NCBI RefSeq assembly: GCF_036569345.1
Contig: NZ_DATCQT010000203.1
Location: 16,615 to 80,614, forward strand
Direction: 5' to 3'
Length of the DNA stretch: 64,000 bases
Source of the DNA: Clostridium_AD sp036569345
Lineage (GTDB): Bacteria > Bacillota > Clostridia > Clostridiales > Clostridiaceae
The translations under genes were made by a program, and so were the position numbers. Shown here piece after piece: positions 34,156 through 43,312 of this stretch (positions are counted from its first letter, which is position 1; every line of letters starts with the position of its first letter). The notes under the pieces were generated by a model that saw nothing but the letters and a program-made list of their open reading frames with translations, made no database searches and was not told the origin of the DNA.

Positions 34156-34171
34156 AAACCATCAATTTCTC

Positions 34172-34395
34172 CTGCGTGCATTGCCACCGAACTTAAAACT
34201 AGAAATCCCATTAAGAAATTCTAATCTTTTGCTTATATAAAATGCCCTACCTCTGGGTAGTTCCCTGGGGAAGATAACAATTATTAATTGTTATGCCTCC
34301 TGTGAGGCTTACGGGAATTTTATATTCACAAAAGAAGAATTTCTAAATGGGATTTCAATAGTTTTGACGTTTCTTGTTGCAAGTCACTCCTGAGC
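34172..34395. mobile_element. MITE-like inverted-repeat element
   Basis: Core arms of about 44 bases starting GAAATCCCATT (34202) and ending AATGGGATTTC (34356) are imperfect inverted repeats. Homology between arms extends outwards through AAAACTA/TAGTTTT (34195, 34365) and more weakly to about 34172 and 34395. The centre holds ATAACAATTA-T-TAATTGTTAT. It has no coding capacity and no clear target-site duplication. This looks like a non-autonomous element, unrelated in its core to the GAGCGTTAGCGAG family. Confidence 0.6.
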
Positions 34396-34495
34396 AAAAT
34401 TTGTTATCATATTATTATTACTATCAAAAACAAATCAGGAATATTTACATGTTTCCCTATCTCTAAGCGAGTAACTTTCAGAATAAATATCTACT

Positions 34496-35383
34496 TTATT
34501 TTATGGATGCTTCATAAATTGTCCGAATTGAATGGGATAGCATCAAATTGAATTCTTTGTCTGTTTGTTGTGCTGTCAATCCTTGTGATAACGCACGCGA
34601 AAAACTAGCAATCAGTCCGTTATTATGTGAAAGTTTTTCATTTGCTTCACTTTGAGTGTACCCTCCTGATAAAGCCACAACCCGTAATATATGCGGATTA
34701 TCCAATAAATCATGATAGAGGTTATCTTCTGTTGGTATTGAAAGTTTAAGCATCAATTTGACGTCTTTGTCAAGGGTAGATAATTGATTGAAAATTTCAG
34801 TTTTTAATATTTTTTCTGATTTTTCCTTATCAACACTATGGATATCAACCTCCGGCTCGATAATTGGAACCAACCCAGCTTCAGTTATTTTCTTGCCAAT
34901 ACTGAACTGTTGCTCAACTAGTTTTCGAATTCCTTCAGGATTAGCTTCTTTAATGACTGAACGCATTTTTGTACCAAAAATGTTTTTTTCAATCGCCCGT
35001 TTTAAGAGTTCTTTCAAATTGGGAATCGGCTTCATGAGTTGAACCCCGTTTTCAAGTTCTGCTAGCCCTTTATCGATCTTTAAAAAAGGCACAATACTTT
35101 TATTCTCCCAAAGAAAATCAGCGGTAAATTGATCACCAACTTTACGATCCATAGTGTTTTCAAATAAAATAGAACCCAAAATGTGCTCTGAATTGAATGC
35201 AGGGTCCGTGATAATACGTATTCTCATCTCGTGAACTAAATTGAACATCTCTTCGTCATTTGAATAACGATCTTTCGAAATACCATACTGAAAAAGTGCC
35301 TTAGGAGTACTTCCCCCACTTTGGTCTAAAGCAGCGATAAACCCTTTCCCAGCATGGATTTGATCCATTTGTTCCTGATTCAT
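34496..35383 (-). CDS. Class I fructose-bisphosphate aldolase, Bacilli type
   Basis: 295 residues from the ATG at 35383 (AAGGGG upstream). It aligns by eye over its length with the class I aldolase of Staphylococcus and lactic acid bacteria: GKGFIAALDQSGGSTPKAL, SEHILGSILFENTMDR, VPFLKIDKGLAEL, GTKMRSVI, VPIIEPEVDI, LMLKLSIPTE (Schiff-base Lys region), VVALSGGY and IASFSRALSQGL. It splits fructose-1,6-bisphosphate through a Schiff base without metal. Clostridia normally use class II FbaA, so this is an extra enzyme. The segment seems somewhat richer in G+C than its neighbours; transfer from Bacilli is an inference. Confidence 0.9.
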   Translation of the reverse strand: MNQEQMDQIHAGKGFIAALDQSGGSTPKALFQYGISKDRYSNDEEMFNLVHEMRIRIITDPAFNSEHILGSILFENTMDRKVGDQFTADFLWENKSIVPFLKIDKGLAELENGVQLMKPIPNLKELLKRAIEKNIFGTKMRSVIKEANPEGIRKLVEQQFSIGKKITEAGLVPIIEPEVDIHSVDKEKSEKILKTEIFNQLSTLDKDVKLMLKLSIPTEDNLYHDLLDNPHILRVVALSGGYTQSEANEKLSHNNGLIASFSRALSQGLTAQQTDKEFNLMLSHSIRTIYEASIK

Positions 35384-35508
35384 ATAATTATCCCCTTTCA
35401 TTTTTATTACTAAGTAACATCTTAATTTAATTATAGCACTTCTTACGTACAGATTTACAGCTAGATTCGCATCAATAGTCAATTTGGAACCCTGTATTTT
35501 TCACTACA

Positions 35509-35877
35509 CTATTCCATGCTATTCCATATTGGACATATAAAATAATATAACATTAATGATAATATTAATATAACTACCATATACATAATTGCACCTAATA
35601 TAAAACTAGAGGAAGTTATAAAACCTACTACTATTGAAATCAAGCAAGCAGATATATACAAGTACCACCCTAATTTTCTCCTGATAAATATTAGTATAAA
35701 ACCTATAAGTTGAATTAAAGCTAAAATTATTGTTCTTAATGCATATGAATTCATTAATCCTCCTGGCTGTCTTGAAAAAGAATATAAATTATATAGTATA
35801 CTTAAACTATATAATACTATTAATACCAATAAAATTACTGTTAACCACATTCCCCTTTCTTTGTTTTCCTTAACCAT
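35509..35877 (-). CDS. Small four-helix membrane protein
   Basis: 122 residues, unrecognised. Four hydrophobic stretches: 11-31 (MWLTVILLVLIVLYSLSILY), about 48-66, 70-90 (WYLYISACLISIVVGFI) and 93-113. The short basic/acidic N-terminus VKENKERG suggests cytoplasmic placement. A GGAGGA site precedes the ATG. It stands alone between the aldolase and the palindromic copy B. No function can be assigned. Confidence 0.6.
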   Translation of the reverse strand: MVKENKERGMWLTVILLVLIVLYSLSILYNLYSFSRQPGGLMNSYALRTIILALIQLIGFILIFIRRKLGWYLYISACLISIVVGFITSSSFILGAIMYMVVILILSLMLYYFICPIWNSME

Positions 35878-36118
35878 TATTTATCCTCCTCCATAATATT
35901 TGATCACATATTGTTAAACAATAAAATACTACTTCAAAATAATATATTTACTTAATTATGTTTTAAGTAATGTATATTCATATAAAGATATTATTATTGA
36001 TGTTTTTTAATGTACCCTAATAATACTTATGTTATATTTGTAAATTTCAAACTATATTATAATGATTTTTTAATTATTATTTAGGCTATGCTAGACAATA
36101 TTGAGGATAAAGACATAT

Positions 36119-36157
36119 AAAAATAGACTTATCTATTTAAGACAAGTCTATTTTTAT
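36119..36157. terminator. Terminator downstream of the activase/dehydratase gene
   Basis: AAATAGACTT/AAGTCTATTT (36121-36130 with 36144-36153) with A and T runs on both sides, a 13-base loop, and about 330 bases past the minus-strand stop. Confidence 0.7.
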
Positions 36158-36247
36158 GGTATTATTAAACGACATAATCCTAAAGAAAGCTAAAATAATA
36201 TAATGATAATCTGAATGTTAATATCTTTTCTTATATTATGCTAACAA

Positions 36248-36429
36248 AAGTATATATTGCGTAAAATGCATTTGAACTCACCTTAGTGATTCTTAATTTA
36301 TTTTAATTACAGATGCGTGAATAAAAATACATGTTTGAGCGTTAGCGAGTTTGTATTTTTTAGCAACTGTAATTAAAATAAATTTTAGAATTACTTGGTG
36401 ACGTGAAAGCATTATAGCAATATATACTT
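36248..36429. repeat. Palindromic intergenic element, copy B
   Basis: 182 bp with perfect 13-bp terminal inverted repeats AAGTATATATTGC (36248-36260 with 36417-36429). Nested arms include AATTCTTAATTTATTTTA against TAAAATAAATTTTAGAATT, and a core CATGTTTGAGCGTTAGCGAG. It shares its order of segments with copies A and C. Confidence 0.88.
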
Positions 36430-36481
36430 GACCTTATAGCATAATTTGAGAAAAATTCGTAATTAACACTTCATTAAATTT

Positions 36482-39400
36482 TTAATCTACATTTTTATCA
36501 CTGGCTGCCTCATCATATGCAATTTTAACTTGTTCTACGCCCTTAAGATTTTTAAAAGCAATAGACATCATTAGTTTTATTCTATTAATTTGATTTACCT
36601 CACTAGCACCTGGGTCGTAATCTATTGCTGTTATATTAGCGCCTGGGTATCTTCTCTTTAATTCTTTAATCATTCCTTTTCCTGTTACATGATTTGGCAA
36701 ACAAGCAAAAGGCTGCATACATACTATATTTCTTGTTCCGTTTTCAATGAGTTCAACCATTTCAGCAGTCAAAAACCACCCTTCACCTGCTTGATTTCCT
36801 AGTGATACAATAGGTTTTGCTCCCACTGCTAGTTCCTGTATGGTTATTGGCGGAATAAATCTAATACTTTTTTCAAGAACTGATTTCATATGTTTTCTAA
36901 AACCTTCTATATATTGAATTGCCATATTATTTATTATTTGATCAGTATGACTTTTCCCTAAATATTTATATTTAAAGTCAGCATCGAAAGCACAGTATAG
37001 AAAAAAGTCAGTTAAATCTGGCATAACTACTTCTCCACCTTCACTCTCAATAACATCTATAATATTATTGTTAGCTGTAGGATGGAACTTTACTAAAATT
37101 TCTCCCACTAGTCCTATCTGAGGTTTCAATATATTATTAATTTCTAACTTATCAAAATCAGCTACAATAGAGGAAACATTATTTTTAAATTCGCTACTTT
37201 TACCATTCACTACAGCTTCTTTGCATACTTTTACCCATTTCTCATAAAGTAAATTAGCGGAACCCGGTATTACCTCATAAGGTCTAACCTTGTAGAGCAC
37301 CCTCATAAGCAAATCTCCATATACTAAAGCCATTATTGACTTTTTAACCATTGGATATGTGAATCTAAAGCCTGGATTTTTTTCAAGACCAGCCGCATTT
37401 AATGATACCACTGGAATTTTTGGGAATCCTGCATCTTTAAGTCCTTTCCTAAGGAATCCAATGTAATTGGTAGCCCTACACCCTCCACAAGTTTGAGAAA
37501 TTATAACAGAGGTATTATTTATATCATATTTACCTGATTTTAAAGCTTCAATTATTTGTCCTACTACAATTATTGTAGGATAACAAGCGTCATTATTTAC
37601 ATATTTTAAGCCTTCATCTACAGCTTTAGTATCTACTGAAGGCAATACCTGTAGATTATACCCTGATGCTTTAAAGGCTTCCTGCACAAATTGAAAATGT
37701 ATAGGAGACATTTGCGGACATAAAATCGTATGCTTTTTTCTCATTTCCTTTGTAAATAGAATTCTACTCTCACTCTCTTTTGCTTTTTTAGGTACTATTC
37801 CATTTTTATCTCTCTCATTAAGTGCGGCTTTTAATGATCTAATCCTAATTCTTGCAGCTCCCAAGTTATTTCCTTCATCAATTTTTAGAGTTGTATATAG
37901 TTTACCATTATTCTCTAAAATCTCTGCAACTTGGTCTGATGTAACTGCATCAAGTCCACAGCCAAAAGAATTTAACTGAATAAGCTCAATATTTGGCTGG
38001 GTTGCTACAAAACTAGCTGCTGCGTATAACCTAGAATGATATACCCACTGATCCACTGCTTTTAAAGGTCTTTCAATAATACCTAAATGAGCTACAGAAT
38101 CCTCTGTGAGTACCGGCATATCAAAATCAGTAATTACACTTGGAATCCCATGATTGATCTCTGGGTCTATATGATATGGTCTTCCCGCTAAAACAATGCC
38201 CTTCTTTCCAGTTTTTCTAATATATTCAACTACTTCTTCACCTTTATTTTGAATATCCAATTTTACTTTGTCAGTTTCTATCCAAGCAATATCTGCTGCC
38301 ATAGAAATCTCTTTTTTACTAATTCCAAAGTCTGCGAGCTCATCAGTCAATCTCGTTATTAATTTTTTCTTATTATCTAGAGAAATAAAAGGATTTAAGA
38401 ACTTAATATCTCTTTCATTTAAAATGTCCATATTATTCTTTATAACCTCAGGATACGAGGTTACTATAGGGCAATTAAAATGATTATCCGCATCCTTTAG
38501 TTCTTTTTTTTCAAATGGAATACAAGGATAAAATATAAAATCAATTCCCTTATTTATAAGACTCATTATATGTCCATGTGCTATTTTAGCGGGATAACAA
38601 GCAGATTCCGAAGGGATAGTTTCTATTCCCATTTCATATACCTTTTTAGTAGATCTTTGGGATAATTCAACCCTAAACCCTAAATTCGTAAAGAAGGTAA
38701 ACCAAAATGGATAATTTTCATATATATTAAGTACCCTTGGGATACCTACTACGCCCCTAGAGGCTTTCTCTTTCCTTAATGGAATATAATCAAATATTCT
38801 TTTATATTTATAATCATATACATTAGGTATTTTTTCTTTTTTATTACTTTTTCCTAGTGCTTTTTCGCAACGATTACCAGATATAAATTCACGTTCATTA
38901 TCAAATTTATTAATTGTAAGAACACATTGGTTCTCGCATTGCTTGCATCTACCCATTGAAGTTTCTACAACAAAGCTATCCAATTGATCTACTGATAACA
39001 AGGTGGAAATCTTGCCGAGAACATATCGATCCTTTGCAATAAGTGCAGCTCCATAGGCACCCATTAAACCTGCAATATCCGGTCTTACAGCCTCTCTTCC
39101 CGAAACAATTTCAAAAGCCCTAAGTACTGCATTATTGTAAAAGGTTCCTCCTTGAACTATTATCTTTTTACCCATATCTTTTGGATCTCTTATCTTAATA
39201 ACTTTAAATAATGCATTTTTTATTACTGAATAAGAAAGTCCCGCTGATATATCCCCCACAGAGGCCCCTTCCTTTTGAGCCTGCTTAACTCTTGAATTCA
39301 TAAACACAGTGCATCTAGAGCCTAAATCCACGGGACTCTTTGCCTTTAATGCTACATCTGCAAAATCCGCAACTTCCATATTTAATGATTGAGCAAAAGT

Positions 39401-40765
39401 TTCTATAAAAGAGCCACACCCAGAGGAACAAGCTTCATTTAGCATTATACTATCTATTACACCATTTTTTATTTTTAGGCATTTCATATCTTGTCCACCA
39501 ATATCCAATATAAAATCTACATCAGGAACAAAAAATTTCGCTGCCACGTAATGAGCTATTGTTTCAATTTCACCAATATCTACTTGTAACGCAGCCATTA
39601 TCAATCTCTCACCATAACCTGTTACTGCTGAATTTACAATAGTTACTTCTTTAGGCAAAATACTATATATATCTTTCAAAATTTTTCTAACTAAAGTTAA
39701 TGGGTTACCTTCATTACTCCCATAGTAAGAGTATAAAAGTATACCTTTCTCGTCTATAAGGGTAGCTTTAGTAGTTGTAGAACCAGCGTCTATTCCCAAA
39801 AAGCAATTTCCTACATAGGAAGCAAGTTCTCGCCTTGGCACCTTATATTCACTCTGCCTTTTGTTAAAAACCTGAAGTTCAGCATCATCTAAAAATAAAG
39901 GTCTAAATCTTCGAACATCATGACTAGACACCTCTTTTAACTTTGGAAGCATAGCATTTAATTTTTCAAATGAAATAACATTCTCTTCCTTTGATAACAT
40001 AGCGGCACCAATTGCTACAAACAACTGAGAATCGTTTGGGAAAATAACTTGGTCTTCTGTGAGCTTTAAAGTTTCTATAAATCTTGTTCTAAGTTCAGAT
40101 AAGAAATATAATGGTCCACCTAAGAATGCAACATTTCCTCTAATTGGTCTACCACAAGCTAGTCCACTAATAGTCTGATTAACTACTGATTGAAACACTG
40201 AAACAGCAATATCTTCTTTTGCAGCACCTTCATTTAATAGTGGTTGAATATCGGTTTTAGCAAATACACCACATCTAGCTGCAATGGGATAAATGGTTTT
40301 ATAGTTTTTTGCAAGTTCATTAAGGCCTGTTGCATCTGTTTGAAGAAGTGATGCCATCTGATCAATAAAAGCCCCAGTACCGCCAGCGCAAGTACCATTC
40401 ATTCTTTGATCTATACCACCATCAAAATATATAATTTTAGCATCTTCTCCACCAAGTTCTATAGCCACATTAGTTCTCGGGATGATATTTTCAATGGCAT
40501 AAGTACTGGCTACTACTTCTTGAATAAAAGAAATATTAAGCCATTTAGATAAGGCTAGTCCACCAGACCCAGTTACCACTATAGTAATATAGCAATCGGG
40601 AAAATTGATATAAGCCTCATATAAAAGCTCAGCTATTGTACTTTTTATATCAGAAAAATGTCTCTGATATTTACTATATATTGTTTTTTCCAACTCATTT
40701 AGCACTACTATCTTAACAGTAGTAGATCCTACATCTAATCCAACATGTAATATTCTTTTCATCAT
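36482..40765 (-). CDS. Large fused 2-hydroxyacyl-CoA dehydratase activase/dehydratase-like protein
   Basis: 1427 residues. Two ASKHA ATPase (BcrA/BadF-type activase) domains come first: residues 1-270 (LHVGLDVGSTTVKIVVL, IELGGEDAKI, GTCAGGTGAFIDQMA) and about 320-590 (GIDAGSTTTKATLID, DIGGQDMKCLKI, EACSSGCGSFIETFA). A cysteine knuckle GRCKQCENQC follows (about 620), then a DUF2229-like region (670-900) and an HgdB-like region with CPQMSPIHFQFV, QTCGGCRATNY and CMQPFACLPNH. Activases pass ATP-driven electrons through a shared 4Fe-4S cluster to dehydratases; here both parts are fused in one chain. Fused forms of this size are widespread in anaerobes and their substrate is unknown. Confidence 0.85.
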   Translation of the reverse strand: MMKRILHVGLDVGSTTVKIVVLNELEKTIYSKYQRHFSDIKSTIAELLYEAYINFPDCYITIVVTGSGGLALSKWLNISFIQEVVASTYAIENIIPRTNVAIELGGEDAKIIYFDGGIDQRMNGTCAGGTGAFIDQMASLLQTDATGLNELAKNYKTIYPIAARCGVFAKTDIQPLLNEGAAKEDIAVSVFQSVVNQTISGLACGRPIRGNVAFLGGPLYFLSELRTRFIETLKLTEDQVIFPNDSQLFVAIGAAMLSKEENVISFEKLNAMLPKLKEVSSHDVRRFRPLFLDDAELQVFNKRQSEYKVPRRELASYVGNCFLGIDAGSTTTKATLIDEKGILLYSYYGSNEGNPLTLVRKILKDIYSILPKEVTIVNSAVTGYGERLIMAALQVDIGEIETIAHYVAAKFFVPDVDFILDIGGQDMKCLKIKNGVIDSIMLNEACSSGCGSFIETFAQSLNMEVADFADVALKAKSPVDLGSRCTVFMNSRVKQAQKEGASVGDISAGLSYSVIKNALFKVIKIRDPKDMGKKIIVQGGTFYNNAVLRAFEIVSGREAVRPDIAGLMGAYGAALIAKDRYVLGKISTLLSVDQLDSFVVETSMGRCKQCENQCVLTINKFDNEREFISGNRCEKALGKSNKKEKIPNVYDYKYKRIFDYIPLRKEKASRGVVGIPRVLNIYENYPFWFTFFTNLGFRVELSQRSTKKVYEMGIETIPSESACYPAKIAHGHIMSLINKGIDFIFYPCIPFEKKELKDADNHFNCPIVTSYPEVIKNNMDILNERDIKFLNPFISLDNKKKLITRLTDELADFGISKKEISMAADIAWIETDKVKLDIQNKGEEVVEYIRKTGKKGIVLAGRPYHIDPEINHGIPSVITDFDMPVLTEDSVAHLGIIERPLKAVDQWVYHSRLYAAASFVATQPNIELIQLNSFGCGLDAVTSDQVAEILENNGKLYTTLKIDEGNNLGAARIRIRSLKAALNERDKNGIVPKKAKESESRILFTKEMRKKHTILCPQMSPIHFQFVQEAFKASGYNLQVLPSVDTKAVDEGLKYVNNDACYPTIIVVGQIIEALKSGKYDINNTSVIISQTCGGCRATNYIGFLRKGLKDAGFPKIPVVSLNAAGLEKNPGFRFTYPMVKKSIMALVYGDLLMRVLYKVRPYEVIPGSANLLYEKWVKVCKEAVVNGKSSEFKNNVSSIVADFDKLEINNILKPQIGLVGEILVKFHPTANNNIIDVIESEGGEVVMPDLTDFFLYCAFDADFKYKYLGKSHTDQIINNMAIQYIEGFRKHMKSVLEKSIRFIPPITIQELAVGAKPIVSLGNQAGEGWFLTAEMVELIENGTRNIVCMQPFACLPNHVTGKGMIKELKRRYPGANITAIDYDPGASEVNQINRIKLMMSIAFKNLKGVEQVKIAYDEAASDKNVD

Positions 40766-41204
40766 AATTTTCTCTTTCCTCGCAAGTTTTGATTTTGTTA
40801 TAATCTTGAAACCTAAAATTAAGTTATATATTTTTATGTAGGTAGATTTAAAATGTCATTTTATAAGTTATTTAATCTTCTAATAAATAGCCTTATTATT
40901 TATATATATATCTTTATTCTTAGAAAACCAAATTTATTCTCTACACTATAAATCTTCTATAATATTTTTCACATTAATTACATTTTATCAATATTCCACT
41001 AATATAACTCCAAAATTCATATTAAGTTAACAAATATTTATACAATATTATAACTCAAAGAATATAGAATTTTCAACATATTTCTTATTTATTATTCTAC
41101 CACATTTTAAAAAAATTGTTAAATTATAAAAGTGGCACCCTCGTCGTTAACAATACATTATCTAACCTCATATACTAAACTATAACTATCGAAGGGATGA
41201 TAAA
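40766..41204. other. 439-base divergent intergenic region
   Basis: AT-rich, no ORF and no repeat recognised. It must hold promoters for the minus-strand activase gene and the plus-strand transporter genes; TATACT near 41171 is a possible -10 for the latter. No riboswitch pattern (TPP, SAM, cobalamin) was recognised. Confidence 0.5.
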
Positions 41205-41978
41205 GTGATTAAAGTAGAAATCAGTAATATAAGCATGAATTACCACTCTTTAACAGCAGAGACTCCTGCTCTTGCAGATATCTCATTTGGCGTACAAGAA
41301 GGTCACTTTTTAAGTATCGTAGGTCCTTCTGGATGTGGAAAGTCTACACTCTTAAATATAATAGCAGGCCTAATTACTCCGTCATATGGGAAAATAGTAA
41401 TTAATAGAAGTGCTGATAGTTCAAACTTTTTAAAAATTGGATATATGTTTCAAAAGGACCAATTGTTTGACTGGTTAACTATTTGGGACAATGTACTTCT
41501 AGGGCTTAAAATCAACCATTGTATTACGGATAAAAACAAGGAAATGGTAAAAAATCTTTTAATAAGTTATAATCTTTGGGACTTTAGGGATCATCATCCT
41601 AGAGAGTTATCCGGAGGAATGCGTCAAAGAGTTGCTCTAATTCGCACCTTAGCGTTAAGCCCTGAGGTACTTCTCTTAGATGAACCTTTCTCAGCCCTGG
41701 ACTATCAAACTAGATTAAACATTAGTGATGAGGTTTATGAAATCATAAAGAAGGAAAAAAAGACTACAATAATGGTAACACATGATATATCTGAGGCCAT
41801 TGCTATGTCAGACGAAATTATTATTCTATCTAATCGGCCTGCAGTAATTGTTAAACACATGACCCTTGAATTCGGGGAAGATTTCTCTTGTCCTCTAAAA
41901 CGTAGAGAAGCTCCAGATTTCAGGGTTTACTTCAATAAAATTTGGAAGGAGTTGAATGGTAATGCTAATTCAAAGTGA
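41205..41978 (+). CDS. ABC transporter ATP-binding protein (SsuB/TauB/ThiZ class)
   Basis: 257 residues from GTG at 41205 (GAAGGG upstream). Walker A GPSGCGKS (about 44-51), Q-loop MFQKDQLFDWLTIWDN, signature LSGGMRQR (about 132), Walker B LLLDEPFSALD and H-loop THDISEA. This is the nitrate/taurine/sulfonate importer class. It powers uptake through the permease encoded next, which overlaps it by 23 bases. The only matching binding protein in the window is at 33133-34155. Confidence 0.92.
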   Translation: MIKVEISNISMNYHSLTAETPALADISFGVQEGHFLSIVGPSGCGKSTLLNIIAGLITPSYGKIVINRSADSSNFLKIGYMFQKDQLFDWLTIWDNVLLGLKINHCITDKNKEMVKNLLISYNLWDFRDHHPRELSGGMRQRVALIRTLALSPEVLLLDEPFSALDYQTRLNISDEVYEIIKKEKKTTIMVTHDISEAIAMSDEIIILSNRPAVIVKHMTLEFGEDFSCPLKRREAPDFRVYFNKIWKELNGNANSK

Positions 41979-42762
41979 TGAACAGAAAGTTTATATAAAA
42001 AATGTAAAAAAGAGGAAATGCATCATTATTTTCACAAGAATAATAATATTAATTGTTTTCTTTAGTTTTTGGGAAATAGCTGGCAGACTTAAATGGATTG
42101 ATTCATTTTTAACAAGTACGCCATCAAAAATGTTCAGTTCATTTATACAAATATATAATGAAGGAACCTTGCTCACTCATATCTCAGTAACATGTTTTGA
42201 AACAATAACAGGTTTTTTACTGGGAACCATCTTAGGTGCCCTCATTGCAGTACTATTGTGGTGGTCCGATTTTATTTCAAAAGTTCTTGATCCATACTTA
42301 ATAGTACTCAATGCTTTGCCTAAAGTAGCTCTTGCACCCATTATTATATTTTGGGTAGGTAATGGAATAACAGCAATAATTGTAATTGCTCTTTTAATAT
42401 CCATAGTTGTAACTATAATAAGCATACTAAGTGGTTTTAGAGAAGTAGACCTAGATAAAATCAAACTTTTAAAAACCTTTGGAGCTTCTAAACTTCAAAT
42501 ACTAACTAATTTAATCATTCCTGCATCTATTCCAACTCTTATTTCGGCACTTAAGATTAACGTAGGCCTCTCTTGGGTAGGTGTAATTATGGGTGAGTTT
42601 TTGGTTGCAAAAGAAGGTTTAGGATTTCTAATAATCTATGGTGGACAAATCTCACAATTAGACATGGTAATGATGAGTATAGTAATACTTTCTATCTTAG
42701 CTTACCTTATGTATGAAATGGTCGCTCTTTTTGAAAGAAAAGTGGTGGGTAAAAACAACTAA
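41956..42762 (+). CDS. ABC transporter permease (SsuC/ThiX class)
   Basis: 268 residues. Six membrane helices of the BPD_transp_1 type, with the EAA loop at LKTFGASKLQILTNLIIPASIPTLISAL (about 170-197). Early FSFWEIAGRLKWIDSFLTSTPSKM is typical for SsuC/TauC homologs. It forms the membrane channel of the importer. The start overlaps the ATPase gene by 23 bases with AAGGAG inside that gene; an ATG six bases on is an equally good start. Confidence 0.92.
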   Translation: MVMLIQSDEQKVYIKNVKKRKCIIIFTRIIILIVFFSFWEIAGRLKWIDSFLTSTPSKMFSSFIQIYNEGTLLTHISVTCFETITGFLLGTILGALIAVLLWWSDFISKVLDPYLIVLNALPKVALAPIIIFWVGNGITAIIVIALLISIVVTIISILSGFREVDLDKIKLLKTFGASKLQILTNLIIPASIPTLISALKINVGLSWVGVIMGEFLVAKEGLGFLIIYGGQISQLDMVMMSIVILSILAYLMYEMVALFERKVVGKNN

Positions 42763-42894
42763 TATTTTGTATTAATTGAATATTATTTGAAATCCTTGGA
42801 CAGTATTTATATTAAATATATTATGTTTTATAGTACTATCTATATTTAGTATAACTAATTTATAATTCTTTAAAGGATTATAAGGAGGAGAATA

Positions 42895-43251
42895 ATGGAA
42901 TACTTTCAAAAGGCTAACGATATATACAACACTAAGGATTATAATAGAGCAATAGCTCTATATAAAAAAGCTGCTGAAATGAAAGATAATGAGGCTGGTG
43001 CGCTTTACAATACAGCAGTATGTTTTATTCACTTAAAAAAATATGATAAGGCAATACCCTTATTTCATTCAGCTATTGACCTACGGCGTGAAAGTAAATA
43101 TTTTTTCAACTTAGCTTATTGCTATGCTATGTGTTTTAACAAACCAAAAGCATTATATTACTTCAATACCGCATGGGCTTTAAATAATGAAGATGAAGAT
43201 TGTGAAAAAGCCATTAATTTATTATTAAAAAGTTATAAAGCAGCCACCTAA
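42895..43251 (+). CDS. Small TPR protein
   Basis: 118 residues made of about three tetratricopeptide repeats: 1-34 (FQKANDIYNTKDYNRAIALYKKAAEM), 35-68 (GALYNTAVCFIHLKKYDKAIPLFHSAIDL) and 69-102 (KYFFNLAYCYAMCFNKPKALYYFNTAWAL). It is soluble and presumably a protein-protein adaptor. AAGGAGGAG precedes the ATG. It follows the transporter genes by 132 bases; a functional link is not evident. Its stop codon lies in a small tandem repeat that ends in a terminator. Confidence 0.85.
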   Translation: MEYFQKANDIYNTKDYNRAIALYKKAAEMKDNEAGALYNTAVCFIHLKKYDKAIPLFHSAIDLRRESKYFFNLAYCYAMCFNKPKALYYFNTAWALNNEDEDCEKAINLLLKSYKAAT

Positions 43252-43312
43252 TTTTATGGATAACTACCTAATTTCAGAAATAACTACCTAATTTCAGGTA
43301 GTTTGTTTTTTT
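43245..43312 (+). terminator. Tandem repeats and terminator after the TPR gene
   Basis: CCTAATTT occurs three times (43247, 43267 and 43287), the last two within direct 20-bp copies of ATAACTACCTAATTTCAG(A/G). The final copy extends into AACTACCT-AATTTC-AGGTAGTT (43282-43303) followed by TGTTTTTTT, a good terminator. The repeat begins at the stop codon of the TPR gene. Confidence 0.8.

Larger units (their letters stand above)
35878..36481. other. 604-base intergenic region with terminator and palindromic copy B
   Basis: No ORF with a ribosome site was found. It contains a terminator hairpin at 36119-36157 and the repeat at 36248-36429. The remaining DNA is simple AT-rich sequence. Confidence 0.6.

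Noticed and set aside
41205..42762. Thiamine-precursor (ThiXYZ) importer
   Set aside because: The protein class allows it, but no TPP riboswitch or thi gene is nearby, so the substrate is left open.
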